Shown here one piece after another: positions 48,940 through 58,503 of a stretch of 64,000 nucleotides of DNA (position 1 is the first letter of the stretch; every line of letters begins with the position of its first letter). This DNA comes from Bradyrhizobium arachidis. Its GTDB lineage: Bacteria; Pseudomonadota; Alphaproteobacteria; Rhizobiales; Xanthobacteraceae. The translations under genes and the position numbers were made by a program. Under the pieces are notes generated by a model, which saw only the letters and a list, made by a program, of their open reading frames with translations, searched no databases and was not told the DNA's origin. The stretch lies in the NCBI RefSeq assembly GCF_015291705.1, contig NZ_CP030050.1, forward strand, positions 4,340,001 through 4,404,000, given 5' to 3'.

Positions 48940-49848
48940 ATGCGTCTTCCCACCCTTGTCCTCGCCCTGACATGCCTTGCAGGCGCAGCCTCAGCCGAGG
49001 ACCTCACCGGCACGCTCCAGAAGATCAAGGAGACCAAAAAGATCACGCTGGGCTATCAGGAGGCTTCGGTTCCGTTCAGCTATCTCGACGGCAACCAGAA
49101 GCCGGTCGGCTTTGCCATGGACATCTGCCTCAAGATCGTCGATGCGGTGAAGAAGCAGCTCGCCATGCCCGACATTGCCGTCGACTATGTCGCCGTGACG
49201 TCGTCGAACCGCATTCCGCTGATGGTCAACGGGACGCTTGACCTGCATTGCTCGGCAACCACCAACAATGCCGACCGCCAGAAGCAGGTCGCCTTCACCA
49301 ACACGCATTTTCTGAGCGCAACGCGGTTCGCCGCCAAGAAGGCCGCCAAGATCAACACCATCGACGACCTCAAGGGCAAGGCGGTCACGGCCGTGGCCGG
49401 CTCGGTCAACCTGAACCAGCTTGCCAAGGTCAACACCGAGCGCAATCTTGGCATCAAGATCATGCCGGCCGTGGACCAGGCTGAGGCGTTCCTGCTGCTG
49501 GAAACCGACCGTGCCCAGGCCTACGCGCTCGACGACGTCCAGCTCGCGGTCGCCATTGCGCGCTCGAAGGAGCCGGCCCTGTTCATGATCAGCGAGGAGA
49601 CGTTTGCGAAGGCCGAGCCCTTCGGCATCATGTTGCGGCGAGAGGATGCGCCGTTCAAGGCGCTGGCCGATCGCGCCACGGCCGAGCTCTACGCCAGCCC
49701 GGAGATCGAAGTGCTCTACAAGCGCTGGCTGGAATCGCCGACGCCGCCGAACGGCATCAACTACAACGTCCCGATGTCGCCGGCCCTGCGCAATGCCTTC
49801 AAGAATCCGAGCTCGAGCGCCGATCCGGATGTGTATGTGGTGAAGTGA
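48940..49848 (+). CDS. Amino-acid-type ABC transporter substrate-binding protein (GltI-like)
   Basis: A 302-residue family 3 receptor with a signal peptide ending near AGAASAED. The ligand-fold blocks are ITLGYQEASVPFSYLDGNQK, VGFAMDICLKIVDAVKKQL, LMVNGTLDLHCSATTNNADR and VTAVAGSVNLNQLAKVNTER, resembling the glutamate/aspartate receptor GltI. A TTGAGGAG sequence precedes the ATG at 48940. No permease or ATPase follows, so it is an orphan receptor. A 143-bp gap separates it from the amidohydrolase; whether it is in the same operon is unclear. Confidence 0.85.
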   Translation: MRLPTLVLALTCLAGAASAEDLTGTLQKIKETKKITLGYQEASVPFSYLDGNQKPVGFAMDICLKIVDAVKKQLAMPDIAVDYVAVTSSNRIPLMVNGTLDLHCSATTNNADRQKQVAFTNTHFLSATRFAAKKAAKINTIDDLKGKAVTAVAGSVNLNQLAKVNTERNLGIKIMPAVDQAEAFLLLETDRAQAYALDDVQLAVAIARSKEPALFMISEETFAKAEPFGIMLRREDAPFKALADRATAELYASPEIEVLYKRWLESPTPPNGINYNVPMSPALRNAFKNPSSSADPDVYVVK

Positions 49849-49857
49849 GGCGAGGCG

Positions 49858-51084
49858 TCAGCGTGCCCGCGGCGTATCGAGCAGCTGACCGGCGAGCGCG
49901 GCTCCGATGACCGCGATCGCGGCCATCGTCAGCGCCCACGGCACGAACAGGCGGTGACCGATCAGCGCGCCGCTGACCAGCGGGGCGCTGATGTTTGCGC
50001 CTGACATCAGCGACTGGTTGAGACCCATGATCATGCCCTGGCGGTTGATCGCGGTCGACCGCGACAATTCCGCCGTCAGCGTGCTGCGCGCGAACATGGT
50101 GCCGACGATGATCAGCGTCAGGTTGACCGCGAGCAGGCCGACATTGTTCTCGGCCCCAAGGCCTGCAAAGCCGAGGCCCATGCAGGCGAACGCCGCCATA
50201 ACGATCGAGCGATCGGAGGCGATGATGTTGGCGCGGGTGATCAAGAGGCCCTGGACCACCATGTTGATGAAGCCGGCATAGGCAAAGATCCATCCAAGCT
50301 CGCGCGCGCCGAAGGCATGTCCGTCCCAGGAGAACCGCGCCGACAGGAACAGGCCGATCTGCGACAGGAACATCGAGTTGACGAAGAAGAACACGATGAG
50401 AAGGCCAAGCAGCCGCCAGGCGTAGCGCATGCCGAGCAGGCTGCGGGTCAGTGTCGGCTCGGGCACACGGTGTTGGTAGAGCGGCTCGGACGCCGGATGA
50501 TCCGGCGGGAGCAGGGCGATGGTCGCAAAAATGCTGACCAGCGAGAGCGCGGCCGCGGCCCACACCGGCGCGGTCTGGCCGTAATGCACTAGGAAGCTCG
50601 ACAGCGCAGGGCCGAGCAGCAGCCCGGTCCCAATCGCGCCGCTGGTCATGCCGAGCGCCTGCTTGCGCGTCGCCGGCGCGCTGTGCTCGGCGGCATAGGC
50701 GTGCGCGACCGAGATGTTGCCTGATGTCAGGCCGTCGATGATGCGGGCCAAAAACACCAGCGTCAGATTGCCGGCGAGCGCGAGCAGGACAAATCCGATC
50801 AGTGTCCCGATCTGGCTCACCACCAGCACCTTCCGCCGGCCGTAGCGGTCCGAGAGCATGCCGACTGCGGGCCCTGCAATGAGCTGGCACACCGCATAGA
50901 CCGAGATCAGCGCGCCGAGCACGAAGGGCGTGGCGCCGAGCCGCTGCGAATAGAACGGCAGCAGCGGCAGGATGATGCCCATGCCGGTGGCATCCACCGC
51001 CACGACGACGAAGGTCGGGACCAGCGTCAGCGCGCCATGTCCGGCCATCGTCTCCGCTGCATGTGCCGGGGAACCCGGTCCCAT
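49858..51084 (-). CDS. MFS transporter (TetA/drug-exporter-like)
   Basis: A 408-residue transporter with 12 predicted helices. The motif A loop between helices 2 and 3 is GMLSDRYGRRKVLVVSQIGT, and motif C-like TSGAIGTGLLLGPALSSFLV marks an exporter. It probably removes a drug-like or aromatic compound. The ATG at 51084 gives the complete first helix; further upstream codons run through the operator. It is divergent from the marR gene, with a TAGTT-GCA-AACTA palindrome between them, so the regulator probably represses it. Confidence 0.86.
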   Translation of the reverse strand: MGPGSPAHAAETMAGHGALTLVPTFVVVAVDATGMGIILPLLPFYSQRLGATPFVLGALISVYAVCQLIAGPAVGMLSDRYGRRKVLVVSQIGTLIGFVLLALAGNLTLVFLARIIDGLTSGNISVAHAYAAEHSAPATRKQALGMTSGAIGTGLLLGPALSSFLVHYGQTAPVWAAAALSLVSIFATIALLPPDHPASEPLYQHRVPEPTLTRSLLGMRYAWRLLGLLIVFFFVNSMFLSQIGLFLSARFSWDGHAFGARELGWIFAYAGFINMVVQGLLITRANIIASDRSIVMAAFACMGLGFAGLGAENNVGLLAVNLTLIIVGTMFARSTLTAELSRSTAINRQGMIMGLNQSLMSGANISAPLVSGALIGHRLFVPWALTMAAIAVIGAALAGQLLDTPRAR

Positions 51085-51136
51085 GGCGCCTGTCCTCGTT
51101 CGCTTCTGCGTGATCGCCGCCGCAATGCAGGGTATA

Positions 51137-51149
51137 TAGTTGCAAACTA
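51137..51149. promoter_or_regulatory. Predicted MarR operator, divergent mfs/marR promoter
   Basis: A perfect inverted repeat TAGTT-GCA-AACTA beside a second ATAGTTCG half-site. It is 38 bp from the marR ATG and 53 bp from the MFS start, overlapping TATAGT, a likely -10 box for marR. Confidence 0.58.
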
Positions 51150-51174
51150 ATAGTTCGTGTCCTATCCAATTTGC

Positions 51175-51648
51175 ATGGCACCCTCGCAAGGCTTCATCCA
51201 TGCCGAGATCGGCCGGCTCATCACCCGTCTCGGCCGGATGTGGCGGCGCGAGTCGGACTTGGCGCTGTCCGAGCACGGACTGTCCTATGCGACTGCGATC
51301 CCGCTGCTGGTGCTGTCGCGCCAGGGCGAGAATGTTCGCCAGGGCGTGCTCGCCGACGAACTAGGCATCGAGGGACCGTCGCTGGTGCGCCTGATCGATC
51401 TGCTTCAGGCCGAAGGCCTGGTCGAACGCCGGGAGGATCCGACCGACCGCCGTGCCAAAACGCTCCACCTGACGAAAGCGGGCGCGGCCAAGGTCGAGGA
51501 GACCAACCGCGTGCTGCGCCGGGTGCGGGCGAGCCTGCTGAGGGATATCGAGCCCGAGGAACTTGCGATAACCTTCGAAACTCTTCAGCGCATCGAACAG
51601 CGGGCCAGCCGTCTGCAAGACGTCAAGACAGGCCCAGAGACGAAGTAG
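51175..51648 (+). CDS. MarR family regulator of the efflux operon
   Basis: A 157-residue winged-helix protein. The DNA-binding part is VLADELGIEGPSLVRLIDLL then QAEGLVERREDPTDRRAKTL, with the wing DPTDRRAKT typical of SlyA/MarR. It heads the aaeB-aaeX-aaeA-like efflux genes and is divergent from an MFS exporter, a classical local-repressor arrangement for phenolic or antibiotic efflux. I chose the ATG at 51175; a GTG at 51157 is an alternative but leaves almost no room after the operator. The next gene begins 2 bp after the stop. Confidence 0.86.
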   Translation: MAPSQGFIHAEIGRLITRLGRMWRRESDLALSEHGLSYATAIPLLVLSRQGENVRQGVLADELGIEGPSLVRLIDLLQAEGLVERREDPTDRRAKTLHLTKAGAAKVEETNRVLRRVRASLLRDIEPEELAITFETLQRIEQRASRLQDVKTGPETK

Positions 51649-51650
51649 CC

Positions 51651-53702
51651 ATGCGCGCAGATGAGCCGTTCCTGGTCCGCCACGCGGACCTGATTTTTGC
51701 TTTGAAGACGTTCGCCGCGTCGATGCTGGCGCTCGTCATCGCGCTGGCCATGGATCTGCCGCGGCCCTATTGGGCAATGGCGACGGTCTACATCACCTCG
51801 CAGCCGCTCGCGGGTGCGACCAGCTCGAAGGCCTTCTTCCGCGTGATCGGCACGCTGGTCGGCGCGACCATGACGGTGGCGCTGGTGCCGAACCTGATCG
51901 ATGCGCCGGAACTGCTGTGCCTCGCGATCGCGCTCTGGGTTGGACTCTGCCTTTACCTCTCGCTGCTCGACGGCACGCCGCGCAGCTACGTCTTCATGCT
52001 GGCCGGATACACGGTCGCCTTGATCGGCTTTCCCTCGGTCTCCGAGCCCGGCGCCATCTTCGACATCGCCGTGGCGCGGGTCGAGGAGATTTCGCTCGGC
52101 ATCATCTGCGCCAGCCTCGTCTCCACCATCGTCTTCCCGCGCAGCGTCGCGCCGGCCGTTGCCTATCGGGTCGACACCTGGCTGTCGGATGCGCAACGCC
52201 TGAGCCAGGCGGTGCTGCTGCGGCAGGGAACGAGCGAAACGCGCCGGGGCAAGCGTCTCAAGCTCGCGACCGACATCGTCGAGATCGACACGCTCTCCAC
52301 GCATCTCGCCTATGACCTGCTGACCGATCGCAATGCCGTGACCGGCCTTGGTGAAATCCGGCTGCGCATGCTGATGCTGCTGCCGGTGATCGCCTCGCTG
52401 GAGGATCGGCTGGCGGCGCTGGGCGAGGAGGCGTTGCGCCGGCAGCCCGAGCTGAAGCGCCTGCTGGAGGATCTCGCGCAATGGATCATGAGCGACGTCG
52501 GCGCGCGCCAGCCGGCGGAACGCATCCGCGCCATGATCGCGGAGCGGCAGGCGGTGCTTGATGACAGCGCCTCCTGGGAGCGGATCATCACCACCAGCCT
52601 GTTGTTGCGGCTGCGCGAGCTGGTCGACCTCTCGCTCGATTGCCGCGCGCTGACCGGGGCGATTGCCGATGGCCGCAATGTTTCGACGCTCGATCTCGCC
52701 TTTCATTCGGAGGCGGGCGCTGCGCCCGTGCGCCACAGGGACCGCGGCCTCGCGCTGTGGTCGGCGGCAGGTGCTGCCACGGCGATCCTGATCTGCTGCG
52801 CGTTCTGGATCGGCACCGGCTGGCCCGACGGCGCATCGGCGCCGATGATGGCGGCGGTCGCCTGCTCGTTCTTTGCCGCGCAGGACGAGCCCGCACGCTT
52901 CATCCGTAGCTTCGGCCTGTGGTCGCTGGTCGCCATCGTCGTCGTCGCGATCTATCTGTTCGCGATCGTGCCCGCGATCTCCCATCTCGAGGTCCTGATC
53001 TTCGCGCTGGCGCCGACGTTCCTGCTCTACGGCTTCCTGATCGGCCGTCCCGCCACCGCCGGAACCGGCATGGCGCTCGCGGCCAACACCGCGACCCTGC
53101 TTGCGATCCAGTCGACCTACAGCGCGGATTTCGCCTCCTACGCCAACTCGGCCGTCGCCTTCTTCATTGGGGTCGTCATCGCCGAGATCGTGACGCGGAT
53201 TGCGCGCGGGGTCGGCGCGGAGTGGATCGCCAACCGCCTGGTGCTGTCGAGCTGGAAAACGATCGCAATTGCCGCCGAGCGCCGCGGCAAGCGCGACCGC
53301 GCCGAATTCGCCGGCCTGATGCTGCACCGTCTTGGCTTGCTGGTGCAGCGCATCGCCTTCCTCTCCGAGAGCGATCGCCGCGACACCGACAGCCTGGTCC
53401 AGCTCCGCATCGGGCTGAACATCATCGATCTTCGTCGCGCCCGCTATGGTCTCGCGATATCGACCGTCTCGGTCATCGACGACATGCTCGACCAGCTTGC
53501 TGCCGCCTGCCGCAGCTACGCCGGCGGGGGGATGCCTGCAAAGTTGTTGCGGCATGTCGACCTGGCGCTGGCCCAGGCCGTCAAGGATCCCAACGACAGC
53601 GCCCGCGAGGACGCCTTGATCGGCCTCGTCGGCATCCGCCGCGGGCTGTTTCCGGACGCGTCGGCCTATCGGCCGCGTGCAGGCGAGAGTGTTGCGGCAT
53701 GA
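51651..53702 (+). CDS. FUSC-family efflux transporter (AaeB-like)
   Basis: A 683-residue inner-membrane protein with two hydrophobic clusters (residues about 15-180 and 395-540) joined by a long helical cytoplasmic region, as in AaeB, the aromatic-acid efflux pump. Starting motifs are FALKTFAASMLALVIALAMD and YWAMATVYITSQPLAGATSS. A second core is SAPMMAAVACSFFAAQDEPA. It would export hydroxylated aromatic acids with the AaeA-like adaptor encoded downstream. The stop overlaps the tiny DUF1656 gene (ATGA). Confidence 0.87.
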   Translation: MRADEPFLVRHADLIFALKTFAASMLALVIALAMDLPRPYWAMATVYITSQPLAGATSSKAFFRVIGTLVGATMTVALVPNLIDAPELLCLAIALWVGLCLYLSLLDGTPRSYVFMLAGYTVALIGFPSVSEPGAIFDIAVARVEEISLGIICASLVSTIVFPRSVAPAVAYRVDTWLSDAQRLSQAVLLRQGTSETRRGKRLKLATDIVEIDTLSTHLAYDLLTDRNAVTGLGEIRLRMLMLLPVIASLEDRLAALGEEALRRQPELKRLLEDLAQWIMSDVGARQPAERIRAMIAERQAVLDDSASWERIITTSLLLRLRELVDLSLDCRALTGAIADGRNVSTLDLAFHSEAGAAPVRHRDRGLALWSAAGAATAILICCAFWIGTGWPDGASAPMMAAVACSFFAAQDEPARFIRSFGLWSLVAIVVVAIYLFAIVPAISHLEVLIFALAPTFLLYGFLIGRPATAGTGMALAANTATLLAIQSTYSADFASYANSAVAFFIGVVIAEIVTRIARGVGAEWIANRLVLSSWKTIAIAAERRGKRDRAEFAGLMLHRLGLLVQRIAFLSESDRRDTDSLVQLRIGLNIIDLRRARYGLAISTVSVIDDMLDQLAAACRSYAGGGMPAKLLRHVDLALAQAVKDPNDSAREDALIGLVGIRRGLFPDASAYRPRAGESVAA

Positions 53703-53905
53703 GATATGTGATCGACATCTACGGCGTGCTGGTGCCGGCGTTGCTGCTGTGGATCATCGTCGCCTATGTGCTGAGTGCGGTGCAGCGCCGCCTCATGCAG
53801 CGCTTCGACCTGTACCGGCTGGTGTGGCACCGCGCGCTGTTCGATTTCGCGATTTTCGTCTGCCTTCTCGGCGGCGTCGTCTATCTCTCGGAGTATCTGT
53901 CATGA
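53699..53905 (+). CDS. DUF1656 small membrane protein (AaeX-like)
   Basis: A 68-residue protein with two hydrophobic helices (YGVLVPALLLWIIVAYVLSA; FDFAIFVCLLGGVVYLSEY) and a basic loop between (QRRLMQRFDLYRLVWHR). This is the DUF1656/AaeX type that sits in AaeXAB-like efflux operons; its exact role is unproven. It overlaps both neighbours by ATGA (53699 and 53902), so the three efflux genes are tightly coupled. Confidence 0.85.
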   Translation: MRYVIDIYGVLVPALLLWIIVAYVLSAVQRRLMQRFDLYRLVWHRALFDFAIFVCLLGGVVYLSEYLS

Positions 53906-54768
53906 AAGGAAATCTTGCTGGGCTTGGTCGCCTCGCGCTCACCGTCATCGTCCTCGTCGCCGCGCTCGCCGTCGGCCGCGAGCTCTGGGTCTACTATATG
54001 GAGTCGCCCTGGACCCGCGACGGCCGCGTCCGCGCCGACGTGGTGCAGGTAGCGCCTGATGTCTCCGGCTTCGTGACCGAGGTGCTGGTCAAGGACAACC
54101 AGAAGGTCCGTCGCGGCGACGTGCTGTTCCGGATCGACCGCGAGCGCTTCGCGCTGGCGCTGCGGCAGGCCGATGCGTCGGTCGCCGGTCATCAGGCCAC
54201 GCTCGACCAGGCCAATGCCGATTTGAAGCGCTACAGCACCCTGACGACCGACGCCGTTTCGCAGCAGAAGCAGGAGCAGGTGCTCGCCACCCAGCTCCAG
54301 GCCAAGGCGGCGTTCGATCAGGCTGTCGCCGACCGTGCGGTGGCGCAGCTCAACCTCGACCGCAGCGAGGTCCACGCCTCCGTGAACGGCGTCATCACCA
54401 ACATGGACCTGCGCCCCGGCGCCTACGTCACGGCCGGGAAGGGTGTGATGGCCCTGGTCGACACCGACACGCTGCATGTCGAAGGTTATTTCGAAGAGAC
54501 AAAACTCGCGCGCATCCGCGTCGGCGACAAGGTGCAGGTCCGCCTGATGGGCGAGAAGGCCACGCTGACCGGCCACGTCGAGAGCATCGCGGCCGGCATC
54601 GAAGACCGCGACCGCGCGGAGGGCGCGAGCCTGCTCGCAAACGTCAATCCCACCTTCAGCTGGGTGCGTCTGGCCCAGCGCGTCCCGGTGCGGATTGCGC
54701 TCGATCCGGTGCCTGAGGCCTTGTCGCTGGTAGCTGGCCGCTCGGCGACGGTGGAGGTATTGGACTAA
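53902..54768 (+). CDS. HlyD-family membrane fusion protein (AaeA/EmrA-like)
   Basis: A 288-residue periplasmic adaptor. One N-terminal helix (LALTVIVLVAALAVGRELWV) anchors it, followed by the lipoyl half motif VQVAPDVSGFVTEVLVKDNQ, a short coiled-coil hairpin (residues about 85-155) and the barrel domain IRVGDKVQVRLMGEKATLTG. It links the FUSC-type pump to the outer-membrane exit. The short hairpin matches AaeA rather than the longer EmrA. It is the last member of the efflux operon. Confidence 0.88.
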   Translation: MKGNLAGLGRLALTVIVLVAALAVGRELWVYYMESPWTRDGRVRADVVQVAPDVSGFVTEVLVKDNQKVRRGDVLFRIDRERFALALRQADASVAGHQATLDQANADLKRYSTLTTDAVSQQKQEQVLATQLQAKAAFDQAVADRAVAQLNLDRSEVHASVNGVITNMDLRPGAYVTAGKGVMALVDTDTLHVEGYFEETKLARIRVGDKVQVRLMGEKATLTGHVESIAAGIEDRDRAEGASLLANVNPTFSWVRLAQRVPVRIALDPVPEALSLVAGRSATVEVLD

Positions 54769-54878
54769 CGGCGCGCGCAGATGATCGCGCTTGGCCCTGG
54801 GGAAAACCGGCAACAAGCATTTCAATCCCAAATCGTAAGGCTAATCCTGACTCGCGTGTGTTGAGTCGGGGAGACTGC

Positions 54879-54950
54879 ATGGGCGTTTGGTTTTTAATCC
54901 TAGCAGCCTGTGTCGTCGGCACGTTGCTCCTTTTGGCGTTCTGCCGATAG
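54879..54950 (+). CDS. Tiny membrane peptide, 23 residues
   Basis: MGVWFLILAACVVGTLLLLA then FCR: a single hydrophobic helix with one terminal arginine. GGGGAG lies 6 bases upstream of the ATG. It is the first of three tiny hydrophobic reading frames that follow the efflux operon on the plus strand. Support is the ribosome-binding site plus the helix; there is no homologue I can name. Confidence 0.42.
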   Translation: MGVWFLILAACVVGTLLLLAFCR

Positions 54951-55071
54951 CGCCGATAGCAGATGCAATTGTTGCGGCGAAGCATCAGCGAGCTGCAGAA
55001 TAGCGGTTCCAGACCGATGGTTTTTGACTGTGCACGGATGAACGCGTTCACTTCCGGGATCGGAGGCGGAC

Positions 55072-55152
55072 GTGAGCTGGTTGTTTGTGTTTCTCATTGC
55101 CGCAAGCGCAGTCGTTCTGATCGCCCATGCGATTGACGCGATGCGCTCTTGA
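55072..55152 (+). CDS. Tiny membrane peptide, 26 residues, GTG start
   Basis: A GTG start with a textbook GGAGG at 6 bases encodes a hydrophobic helix (SWLFVFLIAASAVVLIAHAI) followed by DAMRS. The end AHAIDAMR closely resembles AHALDAYR in the tiny minus-strand peptide at 63041-63133, so they look like members of one small family. It is likely an inner-membrane peptide of unknown role. Confidence 0.5.
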   Translation: MSWLFVFLIAASAVVLIAHAIDAMRS

Positions 55153-55278
55153 TCCGGCCTGCGACTCGGGTTCGTCGGTAGCTTGGTAAGCACCGACAAT
55201 GTTCCGAGGCGGGCGAGCGTCAAATTTGAGGAACCTGGCCTTACGGGCCCAAGTTGTCACAGCAGGAGGAATACAATC

Positions 55279-55383
55279 ATGCTCGCGTTCTATCTGCCGA
55301 TCATCATTTTCGGAGCGATGCTCGAAGCGATTTCGAATCAGAACGTATCTTCGCCCATCCAGGAGCCGCCAAGATTCGACTAG
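55279..55383 (+). CDS. Tiny membrane peptide, 34 residues
   Basis: A GCAGGAGGA ribosome-binding site is well placed before the ATG. The peptide is a hydrophobic segment (LAFYLPIIIFGAMLEAISNQ) with a polar tail PIQEPPRFD. Upstream at 55230, GGAAC-N17-AGTT is one base off the EcfG promoter consensus, so stress control is possible. It ends 48 bp before the convergent acyl-CoA dehydrogenase stop. Confidence 0.5.
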   Translation: MLAFYLPIIIFGAMLEAISNQNVSSPIQEPPRFD

Positions 55384-55431
55384 ACGACGATCCTCTAGCG
55401 CATTCTCTGGTATCGACGCGCCAGCGTCGGC

Positions 55432-56643
55432 TTACGCGTTCGAATATTTCTTCAGCTCGAACCTTGCGATCTGGTTCCGGTGCACCTCGTCCGGCCCATC
55501 CGCAAGCCGCAGCAGGCGCGCGGTCGCATAGGCTTGCGTCAGGCCGAAATCGTTCGACGTGCCGCCGCCGCCATGGGCCTGGATCGCCCAGTCGATGATC
55601 TGACAGGCCATGTTAGGCACCGCGACCTTGATCATCGCGATCTCTGCCTTCGCGACCTTGTTGCCGACGGTGTCCATCGCATAGGCGGCGTTGAGCGTCA
55701 GCAGCCGGGCCTGCTCGATCATGATGCGCGCTTCGGCGATGCGCTCCTGCGTCACCGTCTGCTCCGAGACCGGCTTGCCGAAGGCCACACGACTGCGCAC
55801 GCGGCGGCACGTCTTCTCCAGCGTGCGTTCGGCAAGGCCAATCAGCCGCATGCAGTGATGGATGCGGCCGGGGCCGAGCCGGCCCTGCGCGATCTCGAAA
55901 CCGCGGCCTTCGCCGAGCAGCATGTTGTCCTTGGGCACGCGGACATTGGTGAAGACGACCTCGGAGGCCCGGTCGGGCACGCCGTAGAAGCCGAACACGG
56001 GCAGGGGCCGTTTCACGTCGATGCCGGGCGTGTCCATCGGCACCAGGATCATGGATTGCTGCTTGTGGCGATCCGGATTGTCAGGATCGGTCTTGCCCAT
56101 GAAGATGCAGATCTTGCAGCGCGGGTCGGTCGCATTGGTGGTGTACCATTTGCGGCCATTGATGACGTAATGGTCGCCGTCGCGCACGATCGAGCTCTCG
56201 ATGTTGGTCGCATCGGACGAGGCGACCGCTGGCTCGGTCATGGCGAAGCAGGAGCGGATTTCGCCTGATAGCAATGGCTTCAGCCAGCGCTCCTTGTCCT
56301 TCTCGCTGCCGTAGCGCTCCAGCACCTCCATGTTGCCGGTGTCGGGCGCCGAGCAGTTGAACACTTCGGGCGCGAGATGCGAGCGGCCCATGACTTCGCA
56401 GAGCGGGGCATATTCGAGATTGGTCAGACCCGCGCCGTGGCGCGATTCCGGCAGGAATAGATTCCAGAGGCCTTCCGCACGCGCCAGCGGCTTCAGCTCC
56501 TCGACGACGGGATAGACCTTCCACGGCCCAAGCTCTTCGGCCTCGCGATAGAACCGCTCCTCGTTCGGGTAGATGTGGCGGTCCATGAAGCTTTCGAGCT
56601 TGCGCTTGAGCTCGACGACTTTGGGCGACATCGGGTAGAGCAT
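55432..56643 (-). CDS. Acyl-CoA dehydrogenase
   Basis: A 403-residue flavoprotein of the acyl-CoA dehydrogenase family. FAD and substrate motifs are [20 protein letters not shown] (signature 1), [20 protein letters not shown] and the C-terminal [20 protein letters not shown] with the helix that binds the FAD adenine. It resembles the ACAD10/11-like and rhizobial long-chain groups more than short-chain enzymes. It oxidises an acyl-CoA to an enoyl-CoA. It is downstream of an acyl-CoA ligase gene (55-bp gap) on the same strand, which makes a degradative pair. Confidence 0.9.
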   Translation of the reverse strand: MLYPMSPKVVELKRKLESFMDRHIYPNEERFYREAEELGPWKVYPVVEELKPLARAEGLWNLFLPESRHGAGLTNLEYAPLCEVMGRSHLAPEVFNCSAPDTGNMEVLERYGSEKDKERWLKPLLSGEIRSCFAMTEPAVASSDATNIESSIVRDGDHYVINGRKWYTTNATDPRCKICIFMGKTDPDNPDRHKQQSMILVPMDTPGIDVKRPLPVFGFYGVPDRASEVVFTNVRVPKDNMLLGEGRGFEIAQGRLGPGRIHHCMRLIGLAERTLEKTCRRVRSRVAFGKPVSEQTVTQERIAEARIMIEQARLLTLNAAYAMDTVGNKVAKAEIAMIKVAVPNMACQIIDWAIQAHGGGGTSNDFGLTQAYATARLLRLADGPDEVHRNQIARFELKKYSNA

Positions 56644-56698
56644 TTTAGGTCTCCTTGATCGATGGACGGCGCAGCGTGCGGCGCAATTGTAGGTCGCG

Positions 56699-58324
56699 TC
56701 AGGCGACCTGATACTCTTTGAACTTTTCGCGCAGCGCCGATTTCAGCACCTTGCCGGTGCCCGTCATCGGGAATTCGTCCAGGAATTCGACGGCGTCGGG
56801 CAGCCACCAGCTCGCGATCTTCGGGCGCATGTGGTCGAGCAGCATCTTGCCGTCGACGGTCGCGCCCTTCTTGCGGACGACGAGGAGCAGGGGGCGCTCC
56901 TGCCATTTCTCATGTGCGATCGCGACCACGGCCGCTTGCAGCACGTCGGGATGCGACAGGGCGATGTCCTCGAGCTGGATCGAGGAGATCCACTCGCCGC
57001 CGGACTTGATCACGTCCTTGGAGCGGTCCGTCAGCGTGACGTGGCCCTGCGGGTCGATCACGGCCATGTCGCCCGTGATCAGCCAGCCGTCGCGGTCGAG
57101 GCCTTCGTCGAGCTTCATGTAGCCGGAGGCGACCCAGGGACCGCGTGCGCGCAAATGGCCGACGGTCTTGCCGTCGCGGGGCAGCTCATTGCCGGCATCG
57201 TCAACGATGCGCAAGGACGTGCCGAAGCAGGCGCGGCCCGAGACCTGGCGGCGGTCGAACTTCTCCTTGTCGCCGAGATGCTCCGAGCCCGGCCGCAAGC
57301 CCGGCATCGAGCAACCCAGCGCCTCGGTCATGCCCCAGGCCTGGATGTAGTCGACGTTGTACTCGCGCTTGAGCTTCTCGACCATCGCGCGCGGCGGCGC
57401 CGAGCCGGACGACAGCGTCGCGCGCAAGGTGGAGAATTTGCTGCCGGTGCGGCCGAGCCAGTCGAGCAGGATCAGCCAGAAGCTCGGCACGCCTGCGGAC
57501 AGCGTGACCTTCTCGCCTTCGAGCAATTCATAGAGCTTGTCGGGCTCGTAGTTGCGGCCGGGCAGCACCAGCTTGGAGCCCGTGTAAGGCGCAGTGAACG
57601 GCATGTTCCAGCCATTGCCGTGGAACAGCGGCGCCATCGGCATCATGACTTCGCGCACGCCTTCGACATGGCCCGGCAAAAAGTCGAGACTGCAGCAGGT
57701 CATGGTCTGCAGGATCGCGGCGCGGTGCGAATAGATCACGCCCTTCGGATTGCCCGTCGTCCCTGATGTGTAACAGATGGTGGAGGCGGATTTTTCGTCG
57801 AACTCCGGCCAGGCGAAGCCGGCCTCGTTCTCTTGTCCCAGCAGACCCTCGTAGCAATGCACGTTGGCGAGCTTCGTCTCCGGCATGCGCTCGCGCGAGG
57901 ACATCACCACATAGGCCTCGATGGTCGTCAGCTGCGGCGCGATCGCCTCGACAATCGGCAGCGTGGCGCGGTCGATGAACAGCAGCCGGTCCTCGGCGTG
58001 ATTGATGATGTAGACGAGCTGCTCGGGAAACAGCCGCGGGTTGACGGTGTGCAGCACATAGCCCATCCCCGGCGCGGCATAGAACATCTCGAAATGCCGG
58101 TGGGTATTCCAGGCCAGCGTGCCGACGCGGTCGCCTTGCTTCATGCCGAGCCGCTCGAGCGCCAGTGCCATGCGCTTGATGCGCGGATGCGCGTCCGCAT
58201 AGGTATAGCGATGGATGTCGCCCTCGATCTCGCGCGCGACGATCTCGGCTTCGCCGTGATAGTCGGCGGCGTACTGGATCAGGCCGCTGATCAGCAGCGG
58301 CATGTCCATCATCAATCCCTGCAT
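56699..58324 (-). CDS. Acyl-CoA ligase (AMP-binding, medium/long-chain fatty acid type)
   Basis: A 541-residue adenylate-forming ligase. The P-loop-like motif [12 protein letters not shown] is at about residues 185-196. The A5 motif is [13 protein letters not shown]7 is [12 protein letters not shown] and the A8 hinge is [18 protein letters not shown]. The C-terminal catalytic lysine is in [14 protein letters not shown]. It activates a carboxylic acid with ATP and CoA. A GGAGG ribosome-binding site supports the ATG at 58324 over one 12 codons earlier. It is divergent from a Baeyer-Villiger monooxygenase gene, which suggests degradation of a ketone-bearing or cyclic compound. Confidence 0.9.
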   Translation of the reverse strand: MQGLMMDMPLLISGLIQYAADYHGEAEIVAREIEGDIHRYTYADAHPRIKRMALALERLGMKQGDRVGTLAWNTHRHFEMFYAAPGMGYVLHTVNPRLFPEQLVYIINHAEDRLLFIDRATLPIVEAIAPQLTTIEAYVVMSSRERMPETKLANVHCYEGLLGQENEAGFAWPEFDEKSASTICYTSGTTGNPKGVIYSHRAAILQTMTCCSLDFLPGHVEGVREVMMPMAPLFHGNGWNMPFTAPYTGSKLVLPGRNYEPDKLYELLEGEKVTLSAGVPSFWLILLDWLGRTGSKFSTLRATLSSGSAPPRAMVEKLKREYNVDYIQAWGMTEALGCSMPGLRPGSEHLGDKEKFDRRQVSGRACFGTSLRIVDDAGNELPRDGKTVGHLRARGPWVASGYMKLDEGLDRDGWLITGDMAVIDPQGHVTLTDRSKDVIKSGGEWISSIQLEDIALSHPDVLQAAVVAIAHEKWQERPLLLVVRKKGATVDGKMLLDHMRPKIASWWLPDAVEFLDEFPMTGTGKVLKSALREKFKEYQVA

Positions 58325-58503
58325 CGTTTCCCTCCGGAGTGCCATGTCGTTGCATGGCATAGGCTTGTGATTTGTGCTGCAAAGTTAGCGGAACGTCACG
58401 CGGCGTTCACGCAAAAAACGAGGGACGTGATTGCGTGCGTCACTTTTTCAGGGCTAAGTGATGCGCGCTGCCGGCGAAGCAGCAGCCGCCGTGGAGGAGA
58501 TCA

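Noticed and set aside
51585..53555. 656-codon open frame antisense to the FUSC transporter
   Set aside because: The product is a charged, low-complexity sequence. The plus strand has a good membrane protein with overlapping neighbours.
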